Assembly (NCBI RefSeq): GCF_902832885.1
Contig: NZ_CADFDK010000001.1
Span: 682,001 to 746,000, forward strand
DNA: 64,000 bases
Direction of reading: 5' to 3'
Source of the DNA: Burkholderia seminalis DSM 23518
GTDB taxonomy: Bacteria > Pseudomonadota > Gammaproteobacteria > Burkholderiales > Burkholderiaceae
Position numbers and translations under genes: made by a program. The notes under the pieces are model-generated. The model worked only from the letters and a program-made list of their open reading frames with translations. It did no database searches and had not been told where the DNA came from. Shown piece after piece: positions 56,008 to 63,988 of this stretch. How positions within the stretch are numbered: the first letter of the stretch is position 1; each line of letters starts with the position of its first letter.

Positions 56008-57060
56008 TTACGGCGCCGGGTTCGGCTGCCGTTCGTGCAGCGCGTCGATCTCGGCAAGGATCTCGTCGGACAGTTTCACGTCGATGCTGCCGATGTTCTC
56101 CTTCAACTGCTCGAGCGACGTCGCGCCGACCAGGTTGCTGCGCACGAACGGCCGGCTGTTGACGAACGCGAGCGCGAGCTGCGCGGGCGACAGCCCGTGG
56201 CGCTGCGCGAGCGCGACGTAACGCGACGTCGCCTCGACGGCCTGCGGCTTGCTGTAGCGCTGGAAGCGCTCGAACAGCGTGATGCGCGCCCCGGCCGGAC
56301 GCGCGCCGTTCTCGTACTTGCCGGACAGCCAGCCGAACGCGAGCGGCGAGTACGCGAGCAGGCCCACGCCGTCGCGATGCGTGAATTCCGACAGCCCGTT
56401 CTCGAACGTGCGGTTCAGCAGGCTGTACGGATTCTGGATGCTCGCGATACGCGGCAGCCCGAGTTTCTCGGCCGCGCGCAGGAACTGCGCGACGCCCCAC
56501 GGCGTTTCGTTCGACACGCCGATCGCGCGCACCTTGCCGGCCTTCACGAATTCCGCGAGCACACCGAGCGTTTCCTCGATCGGGACCGTGTAGGCGTCGT
56601 CGACCCACGGATACGCGGGACGGCCGAACGTCGTCGTGCTGCGATCGGGCCAGTGCAGTTGATAGAGGTCGACATAGTCGGTCTGCAGCCGCTTGAGACT
56701 GCCGTCGAGCGCTTCGGTCAGGTTCTTGCGATCGAACTGGTTGCCCTCGCCGCGGATATGGCGCGGGTTGTGCGGCTGCCGCGCGGGGCCCGCGATCTTC
56801 GTCGCGAGCACGATGCGCTCGCGCTGCGCACGATGCTGAGCGAGCCAGGTGCCGATGTACTGCTCGGTGCGGCCTTGCGTGTCGGGCTTCGGCGGCACCG
56901 GATACATCTCCGCGGCATCGATCAGCGTCACGCCCTGCGCGATCGCGTAGTCGATCTGCTCGTGCGCGTCGCGCTCCGAGTTCTGTTCGCCCCACGTCAT
57001 CGTGCCGAGCCCGATCAGGCTGACCTCGATGCCCGAATCGCCGAGTGTGCGGTATTCCAT
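56008..57060 (-). CDS. Aldo/keto reductase (Tas-like)
   Basis: 350 aa (E. coli Tas 346). It begins MEYRTLGDSGIEVSLIGLGTMTWGEQNSE. The catalytic tetrad is visible: Asp/Tyr in LIDAAEMYPVPPKP, Lys in LATKIAGPA, His in YQLHWPDR. The coenzyme-binding end is SNLVGATSLEQLKENIGSIDVKLSDEI. NADPH-dependent reductase of unknown physiological aldehyde or ketone; cytosolic. Single gene; the next gene upstream on this strand starts its own promoter. Confidence 0.9.
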   Translation of the reverse strand: MEYRTLGDSGIEVSLIGLGTMTWGEQNSERDAHEQIDYAIAQGVTLIDAAEMYPVPPKPDTQGRTEQYIGTWLAQHRAQRERIVLATKIAGPARQPHNPRHIRGEGNQFDRKNLTEALDGSLKRLQTDYVDLYQLHWPDRSTTTFGRPAYPWVDDAYTVPIEETLGVLAEFVKAGKVRAIGVSNETPWGVAQFLRAAEKLGLPRIASIQNPYSLLNRTFENGLSEFTHRDGVGLLAYSPLAFGWLSGKYENGARPAGARITLFERFQRYSKPQAVEATSRYVALAQRHGLSPAQLALAFVNSRPFVRSNLVGATSLEQLKENIGSIDVKLSDEILAEIDALHERQPNPAP

Positions 57061-57206
57061 GCTGTTCCTGTCGCGTCGGTGGAAAGCAGAAACGCTATCA
57101 TATTGAAGCGACCGCTTCAGATGTGCGCCGCGCACGCTTACAAGCCGCCTTCGACGCCGCCCGGCGCGTCCCCCGCGGGCCCGGACGGCAGCGTTGCGGC
57201 CCGCCG

Positions 57207-57638
57207 TTACTGCGGCCGCTGGATAAAGCAGGTCGCCGACGCATGCGCGACGATCTTGTCGTCCGGCGTCTTCAGCGTCCCCTCGGCGACGCCCAGCGAA
57301 CGCGACAGGTGAATCACGCGCCCTTCCGCGACCAGATCGACATCGCGCGGCACCGGCCGCAGCATCTTCACGTGCAGGTCGACCGTGCCGTAGCCGACGC
57401 CCGCGTCGAGCATCGAATGCACCGCGCACCCCGTGACCGAATCGAGCACCGTCGCGGCGAACCCGCCATGCACGCCGCCGAGCGGATTCAGGTGACGGCC
57501 GTCCGCCCGCGCGGAAAACTTCACGTAACCGAGTTCGACGTCGAGCGGGCGCATCGGAATCGTCTCGGAAATCGACGCGAGCGGCGCATCGCCCGAGACG
57601 GCTGCGCGCAGCAGATCGAGACCTGAAAGCGGATTCAT
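57207..57638 (-). CDS. Hotdog-fold thioesterase (PaaI-like)
   Basis: 143 aa. The PaaI/4HBT pattern is LNPLGGVHGGFAATVLDSVTGCAVHSML with the HGG turn, preceded by MRPLDVELGYVKFSARADGRHLNP. It hydrolyses an acyl-CoA or aryl-CoA. Start MNPLSGL has a good ribosome-binding site (GGAGAC), whereas the longer frame does not. It is divergent from the HxlR gene, with matching dyads in front of each. Confidence 0.87.
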   Translation of the reverse strand: MNPLSGLDLLRAAVSGDAPLASISETIPMRPLDVELGYVKFSARADGRHLNPLGGVHGGFAATVLDSVTGCAVHSMLDAGVGYGTVDLHVKMLRPVPRDVDLVAEGRVIHLSRSLGVAEGTLKTPDDKIVAHASATCFIQRPQ

Positions 57639-57679
57639 CGGGTTGTCTCCGGGTTGAAAGCGCGTCGCCGCGCGAGTAA

Positions 57680-57707
57680 GTTCTAAATTGGAACTCATTA
57701 TTGACAA
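57680..57707 (-). promoter_or_regulatory. Operator and promoter of the thioesterase gene
   Basis: AGTTC-taaattg-GAACT (57679-57695) shares the core GTTC-N7-GAAC with the dyad at 57757-57771. On the minus strand a possible promoter is TTGTCA (57707-57702), 16 nt, TAGAAC (57685-57680), so the dyad overlaps the -10. HxlR-family control is inferred. Confidence 0.6.
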
Positions 57708-57752
57708 CGATGCCGGCCGTTGTCAACGCAGCCGCGCCTGTGACAACCGAAG

Positions 57753-57775
57753 GCGGGTTCTATAATCGAACCCGC
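57753..57775 (+). promoter_or_regulatory. Operator and -10 box of the HxlR gene
   Basis: A perfect 8-bp inverted repeat GCGGGTTC-tataatc-GAACCCGC has TATAAT (57761-57766) as its centre, so a bound regulator would cover the promoter. TGTGAC at 57739-57744 is a plausible -35 (16-nt spacer). The GTTC-N7-GAAC core is repeated in front of the divergent gene. Confidence 0.75.
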
Positions 57776-57814
57776 TATTTCGCTGAACCGCAGCAAGACG
57801 CAAGAGACTCGACG

Positions 57815-58303
57815 ATGAAATGGGATGACATCGGCACGCTGAACTGTTCGGTCGCGCGCGCGCTCGCCGTGCTCGGCGACCGCTGGACCATGCTGATTCT
57901 GCGCAACGCGTTCCTCGGCTGCCGCCGCTTCGATGCGTTCCAGACCCAGCTTGGCCTCACGCGCCACGTGCTGGCCGAACGGCTCGCGCGGCTCGTCGAC
58001 GAAGGCGTGCTGGTCAAGCGTGCGTATCAGGAGCGGCCGCCGCGCTTCGAATACCGGTTGACGGACAAGGGCCGCGACCTCTACCCGGCGCTGCTGGCGC
58101 TGACGGCATGGGGCGATCGCTGGAAGGACGACGGCCAGGGGCCGCCGGTGCAATTGCGCCACCGTACCTGCGGCCAGCTGATGCATGCGGTCACCGTTTG
58201 CTCGGCCTGCGGCGAACCACTCGATGCGCGCGACGTGCAACCCGAGCCCGGCCCCGGGTGGATCGCTGCGCGCGAAACCGGCACGCCGACGGTCAAGGAT
58301 TGA
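57815..58303 (+). CDS. HxlR-family transcriptional regulator
   Basis: 162 aa. The HxlR winged helix is MKWDDIGTLNCSVARALAVLGDRWTMLILRNAFLGCRRFDAFQTQLGLTRHVLAERLARLVDEGVL, with Cys 11 near the start, as in thiol- or aldehyde-sensing members. A C-terminal extension has RTCG and VCSACGE (a CxxC pair) that could bind metal. It probably represses itself and the divergent thioesterase. The MKW start is preferred because it begins the HxlR domain. Confidence 0.88.
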   Translation: MKWDDIGTLNCSVARALAVLGDRWTMLILRNAFLGCRRFDAFQTQLGLTRHVLAERLARLVDEGVLVKRAYQERPPRFEYRLTDKGRDLYPALLALTAWGDRWKDDGQGPPVQLRHRTCGQLMHAVTVCSACGEPLDARDVQPEPGPGWIAARETGTPTVKD

Positions 58304-58442
58304 CGCGCGACGCAACTTCACTGCATCGGCTCTGCACGAATGAACATCGCGCGCGACATCGCGTCGCGATACGCGCGTGACCGCGCTGCTACGTCTGCGT
58401 TACACTCACGGCCCGCTGTCTCGAAATTATTCGCTGTCCAAG

Positions 58443-59066
58443 ATGTTGTCGCGCAATCGCCTCGCCGCTGCCTGTCTCGCCGCCTCCCTGCTCGCCACAC
58501 CCTTCGCCGCCTTCGGCAAGACGCAAAGTGAATCGCTGCTCCAGCAGGCGATCGACCTCGTGTCGCGATGGCTGCCGACGCCCACGCATGAAGCGCCCGC
58601 GACGCAGGTGGTCGAATCGGCGTTCTCGCCCGACGGCGGCGCCGAGGCACTCGTGCTGAAAGCGATCGGCGCCGCGCGCAGTTCGATCCGCGTGGCCGCG
58701 TATTCGTTCACGTCGCCGCCCGTCACGCGCGCACTGCTCGACGCGAAGCGACGCGGCGTCAATGTCGCGGTGGTCGTCGACGACAAGGGCAACCGTGCCA
58801 AGAGCAGCAAGCAGGCACTGAACCTGCTCGTCAACGCCGGCATCCCGACCCGCACGATCGACACCTATGCGATCCACCACGACAAATACCTCGTGATCGA
58901 CGCCGAGCACGTCGAAACGGGTTCGTTCAACTACAGCGCGTCGGCGGCCAGCCGCAATTCGGAAAACGTCGTCGTGGTCTGGAACAATCGGCAACTCGCG
59001 TCGCGCTACCTCACGCACTGGCAAAGCCGCTTCGACCAGGGCGCGCCGTACCGCTCCAGCTACTGA
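58443..59066 (+). CDS. Exported phospholipase D-type nuclease (single HKD motif)
   Basis: 207 aa with a signal peptide (MLSRNRLAAACLAASLLATPFAAFG). One HxK(x)4D motif is present: His 146-Asp-Lys 148 with Asp 153 in HHDKYLVIDAEHVETGSFNYSASA, as in the Nuc endonuclease of plasmid pKM101, which acts as a dimer. The conserved VVVDDKGNRAKSSKQALNLL precedes it. It would cut DNA or RNA or phospholipids in the periplasm. A family with one HKD per chain needs dimerisation. Confidence 0.87.
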   Translation: MLSRNRLAAACLAASLLATPFAAFGKTQSESLLQQAIDLVSRWLPTPTHEAPATQVVESAFSPDGGAEALVLKAIGAARSSIRVAAYSFTSPPVTRALLDAKRRGVNVAVVVDDKGNRAKSSKQALNLLVNAGIPTRTIDTYAIHHDKYLVIDAEHVETGSFNYSASAASRNSENVVVVWNNRQLASRYLTHWQSRFDQGAPYRSSY

Positions 59067-59695
59067 CGCACGCCACGGGCTGGGCGCCGCTTCCCGATAC
59101 CCCGCGCTCGCACCGCCGTGATGCAGATGATCGGCGAGCGTGACGCGACGCTCAATTCGGCCGAATGGCCAGTCGCCGCTTCACGCCTCGAACGACATGC
59201 GCGCCGGACGGCGCATTCAATGGATTTCAGCGATCCGTCCTGTCGCGGCACCGGCCTGCGTGGTCGGGACACAGCGGTTCGCGTGCCCGTCCACGCTGCT
59301 TGCCGGCGTCGTCGACACAGCAGGCAGCGCATTGCGCACGCAATCCGTGCTGAACGCCAGGGTGTTCTGAACCATCGGGTAAAGAAGATACAGCGCAAAT
59401 GCGAGATAACCCGCGTACAGAATTCGAACCATGGGGCGGTGGGATGCGAAGAACGATTGGACTCGCCCTATTTACGGCATTGCACCGCGCACCTTGAGAC
59501 ATCGCGCAGCCGATTCTGCATCGTGATGCAACGCAGACGCATGCCACCCGCTTCTCACTGCATCTGCGTCGATCGGGACAGCGTCGGGAATGCCCGTCAC
59601 CGAGGGGCGGGTTGGCGACGCGCCGAATAATGCGCGATACTGTCCAACATACGATCCTGTGACCGGCCTTGCAGCCGGGACAAGCGACCAGGCCC
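59067..59695. other. Mostly non-coding gap with one uncertain small ORF
   Basis: 629 nt between the nuclease and the diguanylate cyclase genes. Composition is less GC-rich and codon use is weak. The only plausible gene is the minus-strand ORF at 59217-59432. The promoter for the cyclase gene must lie near the right end. No repeats, RNA gene or terminator were seen. Confidence 0.4.
59217..59432 (-). CDS. Doubtful small membrane protein
   Basis: 71 aa. N-terminus MVRILYAGYLAFALYLLYPMVQNTLAFS is a good membrane helix or signal anchor; the rest is short, with two Cys and Thr/Ala-rich sequence. Third-position GC is only moderate and no ribosome-binding site precedes the ATG, so this could be chance. 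It would be a single-helix inner-membrane protein. Confidence 0.3.
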   Translation of the reverse strand: MVRILYAGYLAFALYLLYPMVQNTLAFSTDCVRNALPAVSTTPASSVDGHANRCVPTTQAGAATGRIAEIH

Positions 59696-60667
59696 ATGCA
59701 AATCGCACCGAAACCGGCCAACGAGGCGGCTCGACTCGACGCGCTGCATTCGCTGTCGATCCTCGACACGCCGCCCGAAGAGCGATTCGACCGCTTGACG
59801 CGTCTCGCGCGCCGGCTGTTCGACGTACCGATCGCGCTCGTCAGCCTCGTCGACGAGAATCGTCAGTGGTTCAAGAGCCACGCGGGCCTCGACGCCACTC
59901 AGACATCGCGGGACGTATCGTTCTGCGCGCACGCGCTGCTCGCGGGCGACACGATGGTTATCCAGGACGCGCTGAACGACGGCCGCTTCCACGACAACCC
60001 GCTCGTCACCGGCACACCGGGCATCCGCTTCTACGCCGGCCGGCCGCTCGCGGCACCGAACGGCGCCCCCATCGGCACGCTCTGCCTGATCGACACGCGG
60101 CCGCGTTCGCTCGAACCCGAAGAACTCGCCCTGCTCGGCGATCTCGCCCACATGACGGAACGCGAAATCGCTGCGCTGCATTTCGCGACCACCGACGAAC
60201 TCACGCAACTGACGAACCGGCGCGGCTTCGAGATCCTCGCCCGTCATGTGCTGAGCCTGTGCGACCGCCTCGGCCGTCACGCGGTGCTGCTGTTCTTCGA
60301 CCTGAACGGTTTCAAGGCGATCAACGATCGCTTTGGCCATGCCGAAGGCGATCGTGCGCTCAAGACGTTCGCCGACACGTTGACCGGTGCGCTGCGCGAC
60401 AGCGACGTGATCGCACGGCTCGGCGGCGACGAGTTCGTCGTGCTGCTGAGCGCCACCGATCTGGCCGACGTCGTCGAGCCGGTCGAACGCGTGACGCAGG
60501 CGCTCGCCTTGCGCAATGCGGCCGACGCACGCGGCTACGCGATCCGGTTCAGCGTCGGCCACGTCGCGTACGATCCCGCCCGCCATCCGGGCGTGGCCGA
60601 CCTGCTCGCATCGGCCGATCAACTGATGTACGAGGACAAGCAGCGCGGCAAGATGACCGGCGCGTAA
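59696..60667 (+). CDS. GAF-GGDEF diguanylate cyclase
   Basis: 323 aa. A GAF domain occupies about residues 28-160 (LFDVPIALVSLVDENRQWFKSHAGLD, then SFCAHALLAGDTMVIQDALNDGRFHDNPLVTG), a small-molecule or light-independent sensor. The GGDEF domain follows, with the active-site GGDEF at 243-247 and the product-inhibition site RDSD at 234-237. It makes cyclic di-GMP in the cytosol. There is no membrane helix. The ATG is chosen over a TTG nine codons earlier. Confidence 0.9.
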   Translation: MQIAPKPANEAARLDALHSLSILDTPPEERFDRLTRLARRLFDVPIALVSLVDENRQWFKSHAGLDATQTSRDVSFCAHALLAGDTMVIQDALNDGRFHDNPLVTGTPGIRFYAGRPLAAPNGAPIGTLCLIDTRPRSLEPEELALLGDLAHMTEREIAALHFATTDELTQLTNRRGFEILARHVLSLCDRLGRHAVLLFFDLNGFKAINDRFGHAEGDRALKTFADTLTGALRDSDVIARLGGDEFVVLLSATDLADVVEPVERVTQALALRNAADARGYAIRFSVGHVAYDPARHPGVADLLASADQLMYEDKQRGKMTGA

Positions 60668-60687
60668 CCGCGGCAAGCCGGCCGCGG
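60668..60687. terminator. Hairpin between the cyclase and glyoxalase genes
   Basis: A 7-bp perfect stem CCGCGGC-aagccg-GCCGCGG begins right after the cyclase stop and lies between two convergent genes. No T run. Confidence 0.45.
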
Positions 60688-60732
60688 GTACTTGCCGCCG
60701 CCCCGCCGTTCAGCCGCGGGGGCGCCGCTGCG

Positions 60733-61206
60733 TCAGCTCCCGCAGGGCGGCGCGCTGGCCATGGCCTCCGCGATCTGCTCGGGCGTCAGGTCGCGCTGAT
60801 GCGTCGCGAGTGACCAGCGATGGCCGAACGGATCCTCGACCTGGCCGTAACGATCGCCCCAGAACATGTCGGCGGCCGGCATCGTGACCGTCGCACCGGC
60901 TGCGACCGCCTTCGCGATCGCCGCATCGGTGTCCGGTACGTACAGATGCAGGCAGACCGACGTGCCTTTCAGCGCCTTCGGCCCGAGCGCGCCGTGTTCG
61001 GGCATTTCATCCACCAGCATCAGCGTCGAATCGCCAATCGTGAGGCACGCGTGCGCGAGCCGGCCGTCAGGCATTGCCAGGCGAAACTGTTCGACTGCAT
61101 TGAATGCGCGCTTGTAGAAGTCGATGGCGGCTGTCGCGCCGGCGCAGATCAGGTGCGGCGTCAGCGTGCGCATCCCTTCCGGGATCGGTTTGACGGACGT
61201 GGACAT
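60733..61206 (-). CDS. Glyoxalase/VOC-fold protein (PhnB-like)
   Basis: 157 aa. It begins MSTSVKPIPEGMRTLTPHLICAGATAAIDFYKRAF with an AAGGAG ribosome-binding site. The two beta-alpha-beta modules are seen (LTIGDSTLMLVDEMPE and VCLHLYVPDTDAAIAKAVAAGATV) with VEDPFGHRWSLATHQRDLTPEQI near the end, the pattern of PhnB/YdcE-like proteins. No enzyme reaction can be assigned; related proteins bind metal. Single gene. Confidence 0.85.
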   Translation of the reverse strand: MSTSVKPIPEGMRTLTPHLICAGATAAIDFYKRAFNAVEQFRLAMPDGRLAHACLTIGDSTLMLVDEMPEHGALGPKALKGTSVCLHLYVPDTDAAIAKAVAAGATVTMPAADMFWGDRYGQVEDPFGHRWSLATHQRDLTPEQIAEAMASAPPCGS

Positions 61207-61384
61207 GGGTGTCGCTCCTTCAGTCGGTTGTCGTATCGAAAATCGGGACGGACGCGCGATGCGCACGCCTCCGATGCTACGACGGACGACCACGGCGGAA
61301 TTCGACACGACGCCCCGCCTATTTTTTGTTTTTTCGCGTCGCGGGTCGCGCGAGCGCCCGAATCGGGCGCCGTCACCCCCGCCG

Positions 61385-61924
61385 TCACCCCATTCGGTCG
61401 GCCCGCTCATCAGGCGCGCCGAACTGACGGCGGCATGCCTCCAGCAATCCGGCCACCGCGTCGAGTGGAAGATCGACAAACCGGGCAATCGGCAGCATCA
61501 CGCCACCCGGCACCCTGGTGCGCGACGAATGCGGCGAGAACTGGTAGCCGATGTAGCGATTTCCGGCCACGCTGATGATCCGGAATTCGGTGACGTCGCG
61601 CCATGGCGTGACGGGTTTTTCACGCGCGGCCCCGATCAGCCTGAAGCCTGTCTCGTCGATATGCAGCGCCATCTTGCGCCGCGACGCGAAGAAGAAGGCC
61701 GCGCTGGCCAGCGCCAGCATCGCGGCCAGCGCCGCCACGGGCCAGAGTGCCGGATCGGCCGCATAACCGCACAGGCTCGCCACGGCCAGCACCGCACACA
61801 CCACCGCCCTTCTCTTCAGGCTCCTGCCATCGACCGCCAGCGTCATCGGCAACTGGCCGATGACCGTTCCCTCGGCGGGATCGACATGCAGGCCGGAATC
61901 GTCTGTCACGTGTTCGTCGTTCAT
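61385..61924 (-). CDS. Membrane protein with PH-like domain
   Basis: 179 aa. The N-terminal about 35 residues are cytoplasmic, two transmembrane helices follow (AVVCAVLAVASLCGYAA and LWPVAALAAMLALASAAFFFAS), and then a beta-rich domain like bacterial PH domains (MALHIDETGFRLIGAAREKPVTPWRDVTEFRIISVAGNRYIGYQF). Function unknown. The start at MNDEHV is uncertain because a longer frame with GC-rich codons exists upstream. Confidence 0.65.
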   Translation of the reverse strand: MNDEHVTDDSGLHVDPAEGTVIGQLPMTLAVDGRSLKRRAVVCAVLAVASLCGYAADPALWPVAALAAMLALASAAFFFASRRKMALHIDETGFRLIGAAREKPVTPWRDVTEFRIISVAGNRYIGYQFSPHSSRTRVPGGVMLPIARFVDLPLDAVAGLLEACRRQFGAPDERADRMG

Positions 61925-62027
61925 TACTCGCTGGCTCGCGTCGACGGCAACCGGCCCATCGACGCGGGTGCCCAATCAGGATTCCAGTCTTGCTTACGCG
62001 GCATGCGCCCCGCGCCGACGGCGCCGG

Positions 62028-62267
62028 TCAATTGCACACCTTGACGGTACCGTTGGTCGTGCACTGACCGACGGCCCAGTGACTCTGCCCTGCCAGATGA
62101 GGTGCCATGCCCATGCCGCGAATCGGCTCGGCCGGCGACGCTGCCGGCACGGCTGCCGATGCGGTCTCGGGCGACGGCGGCGGAAGCGGCGCTTCGGGCG
62201 CGGCCTGGCAGGCTGCGAGCGCCAGACAAAGCGCGGATCCCAACGGAGCGATAACAGGCCTGGACAT
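62028..62267 (-). CDS. Small lipoprotein
   Basis: 79 aa. Signal peptide with lipobox LALAAC (Cys about residue 20) after MSRPVIAPLGSALC. The mature part is a Pro/Ala-rich linker and a short Cys-containing end (HWAVGQCTTNGTVKVCN), which may form a disulfide. No family recognised. A ribosome-binding site is weak, and the next gene upstream on this strand is 190 nt away. Confidence 0.6.
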   Translation of the reverse strand: MSRPVIAPLGSALCLALAACQAAPEAPLPPPSPETASAAVPAASPAEPIRGMGMAPHLAGQSHWAVGQCTTNGTVKVCN

Positions 62268-62457
62268 GATCTCGTACGCGTTTGCGCGATTCGATTCGGA
62301 TACCGGCTCGCCGAACCTCGCGCGCCCCTCCTGACCGTTCGGCGCAACCCGCATGCAGTATGGCGACGATTCGATACTACGCCTCGCGATCAGTGTCGTG
62401 CTAGCGGCCGTTCGGCCAGGTTCCGCAGTCGACGCCGCAGCGCGCGCGCCGGTCCGC

Positions 62458-62766
62458 TCAGATTTGCGGAAGATCGCGCAACGTGCGCGACTCGCTCGTT
62501 GCATCGATGTCGAGCTCGATGCCTTCCGACGCATCCCGATACAGCACGCGTTTCAGCCTGGGCCCGATCGCGGTGGCGTCCGATGCCGAAAAGATCGCGC
62601 GGACATCGCTGCCGGACGCAAGCGCGCGTGCCACGTCCGCCACCGGCGCCTCGCTCGGCGTCGCCGCCCACGACCGGTCGGCCGGATTCACGGCCGCCCA
62701 GCGCACGTGCGTCACGCGCGCGCTGAGCGGATCGATTCGGACACCATTCACCGCAAACATCGACAT
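62458..62766 (-). CDS. Unknown small protein
   Basis: 102 aa. It begins MSMFAVNGVRIDPLSARVTHVRWAAVNPADRSW with a strong ribosome-binding site (AAGGAG) and ends TSESRTLRDLPQI. No signal peptide, helix or known domain. The predicted fold is beta-rich with a basic centre (RLKRVLYRD). Divergent from the RraB-like gene, with 185 nt between. Confidence 0.65.
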   Translation of the reverse strand: MSMFAVNGVRIDPLSARVTHVRWAAVNPADRSWAATPSEAPVADVARALASGSDVRAIFSASDATAIGPRLKRVLYRDASEGIELDIDATSESRTLRDLPQI

Positions 62767-62951
62767 CGGAATCTCCTTCGGATTTTTCTCGCGGCCCGCC
62801 ACACGCCTGCGGAAAGCCGCAGTCGGCCACGGCTCTCGCCGACGTTCGCGCGCGGCACGCGATCATGCGCGCGTCGCTGCCCACGCGATTTTCGATGATA
62901 CATTGGGACGCTTTGCAACCGTCAACAGACAATCGTGTACGGGAGAAACAC

Positions 62952-63695
62952 ATGACCGACGCCTGGGGAACCTTCCCTGCCAGAATGGGCGACCATCAGG
63001 CTTTCATCAGCTTCAACCACAGCTTCGCGGAAATCGCCGAAGGCGATCCGCGCACGTCGCTGCTCACCGTGCGCGTTCCGTTCGCGCATCCGACGCCCGA
63101 AGGCCTGCCGGCCGGCGACGAATTCGCCGACCTGGCAAAGATCGAGGATCTGCTGGACGCGGCGATCACCGCGAAAGGCGGCGTGCAGGTCGGCCGCATC
63201 ACCGTCGACGGCAACCGGGATTTCCTGTTCTACGTGCCGTTCGACGAAGAGGCGGCGGCCGAGATCGTCGACGCGCTGGCCGAACAGACGACCTACGCGC
63301 TTCAGTACGCGCACCAGGACGATCCGGACAAGGCATCGTACTGGCAGACGCTATACCCGACCGACGACGACTGGCAGATGATGCGCGACATGCGCGTACT
63401 GGATGCGCTGCGGCAGAAAGGCGACGCCAGCGACGTGAGCCGGCGCGTGATGCACTGGGCGTACTTCCCGGACCCGAGCGACGCGCACCAGTTCGCGGAC
63501 TGGGCCGAAGGGAAAGGCTATCCGGTCGAGTCGGTCGCGCCGACCGAGGACGGCAAGTCGGCCGTACGGTTTTCGCACGAAGGCACGATGGCGCTGGCCG
63601 ACATCACGCGTCACACGATCGCGATCAATCGCGAGGTGCGTTCACTCGGCGGGGAATACGACGGATGGGAAACCAGCGTCGAACAGGCTGGCTGA
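62952..63695 (+). CDS. RraB-type regulator with DUF695-like N-terminal domain
   Basis: 247 aa. N-terminal half (MTDAWGTFPARMGDHQAFISFNHSFAEIAEGDPRTSLLTVRVPF) resembles DUF695. The C-terminal half carries the RraB (ribonuclease E inhibitor) pattern: KGDASDVSRRVMHWAYFPDPSDAHQFADWAEGKGYPVESVAP. RraB-type proteins slow RNase E in E. coli; here the regulator role is by family. Ribosome-binding site GGGAG precedes the ATG. No membrane segments. Confidence 0.8.
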   Translation: MTDAWGTFPARMGDHQAFISFNHSFAEIAEGDPRTSLLTVRVPFAHPTPEGLPAGDEFADLAKIEDLLDAAITAKGGVQVGRITVDGNRDFLFYVPFDEEAAAEIVDALAEQTTYALQYAHQDDPDKASYWQTLYPTDDDWQMMRDMRVLDALRQKGDASDVSRRVMHWAYFPDPSDAHQFADWAEGKGYPVESVAPTEDGKSAVRFSHEGTMALADITRHTIAINREVRSLGGEYDGWETSVEQAG

Positions 63696-63744
63696 GCGGA
63701 TCGGCATGGCCGTCGCGCACGACGTGACGCGACGCGTCCGGCGC

Positions 63745-63783
63745 AAAAAACATCCCGGCAGCGTTGTGACACGCCGCCGGGAT
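63745..63783 (-). terminator. Intrinsic terminator on the minus strand
   Basis: Stem ATCCCGGC (63752-63759) / GCCGGGAT (63776-63783) with an inner GCGT/ACGC extension, beside AAAAAA (63745-63750), which read as T6 after the hairpin on the minus strand. It can also fold in the RraB transcript (plus), but has no T run there. Confidence 0.8.
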
Positions 63784-63833
63784 CAAGGCATCGCCGGCCG
63801 AAACCGGCGATGGGCCTGAGGGTTCGCTCAGGC
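63745..63833 (-). ncRNA. Candidate small RNA with tandem hairpins
   Basis: Three inverted repeats lie in a row in a gap with no credible gene: GCCTGAG/CTCAGGC (63814-63820, 63827-63833), CATCGCCGG/CCGGCGATG (63789-63797, 63804-63812) and the terminator hairpin at 63752-63783. In the minus-strand orientation they read hairpin, hairpin, terminator with a T run. An alternative is that they are leader or read-through structures of a gene beyond the window. Only the folds are seen. Confidence 0.4.
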
Positions 63834-63955
63834 ACGAGGAAAACGATGCGTGCTGATCAGGCGAACGGTTGCCGAGGCGCGCCGTGGGTGCCATCGCGCA
63901 GCCTGCCGAACGCCTGTCCGGTTCCGCCGACGCGGTCTTCCGGCGTCGGACGGGC

Positions 63956-63988
63956 AAAAAGCCCCCGCTCCTGCGCGAGCGAGCGGGG
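63956..63988 (-). terminator. Intrinsic terminator of a gene beyond the right edge
   Basis: Stem CCCCGCTC (63963-63970) / GAGCGGGG (63981-63988) with AAAAA at 63956-63960, so a T run follows on the minus strand. It indicates a minus-strand gene ending just outside the window. Confidence 0.8.

Noticed and set aside
59118-59630. A 170-codon plus-strand frame in the nuclease-cyclase gap
   Set aside because: Arg/Cys/His-rich composition, no ribosome-binding site, no domain; most likely chance.
63625-63957. Minus-strand frame covering the hairpins at the right end
   Set aside because: Overlaps the RraB gene end and runs through a terminator and two hairpins; not a credible gene.
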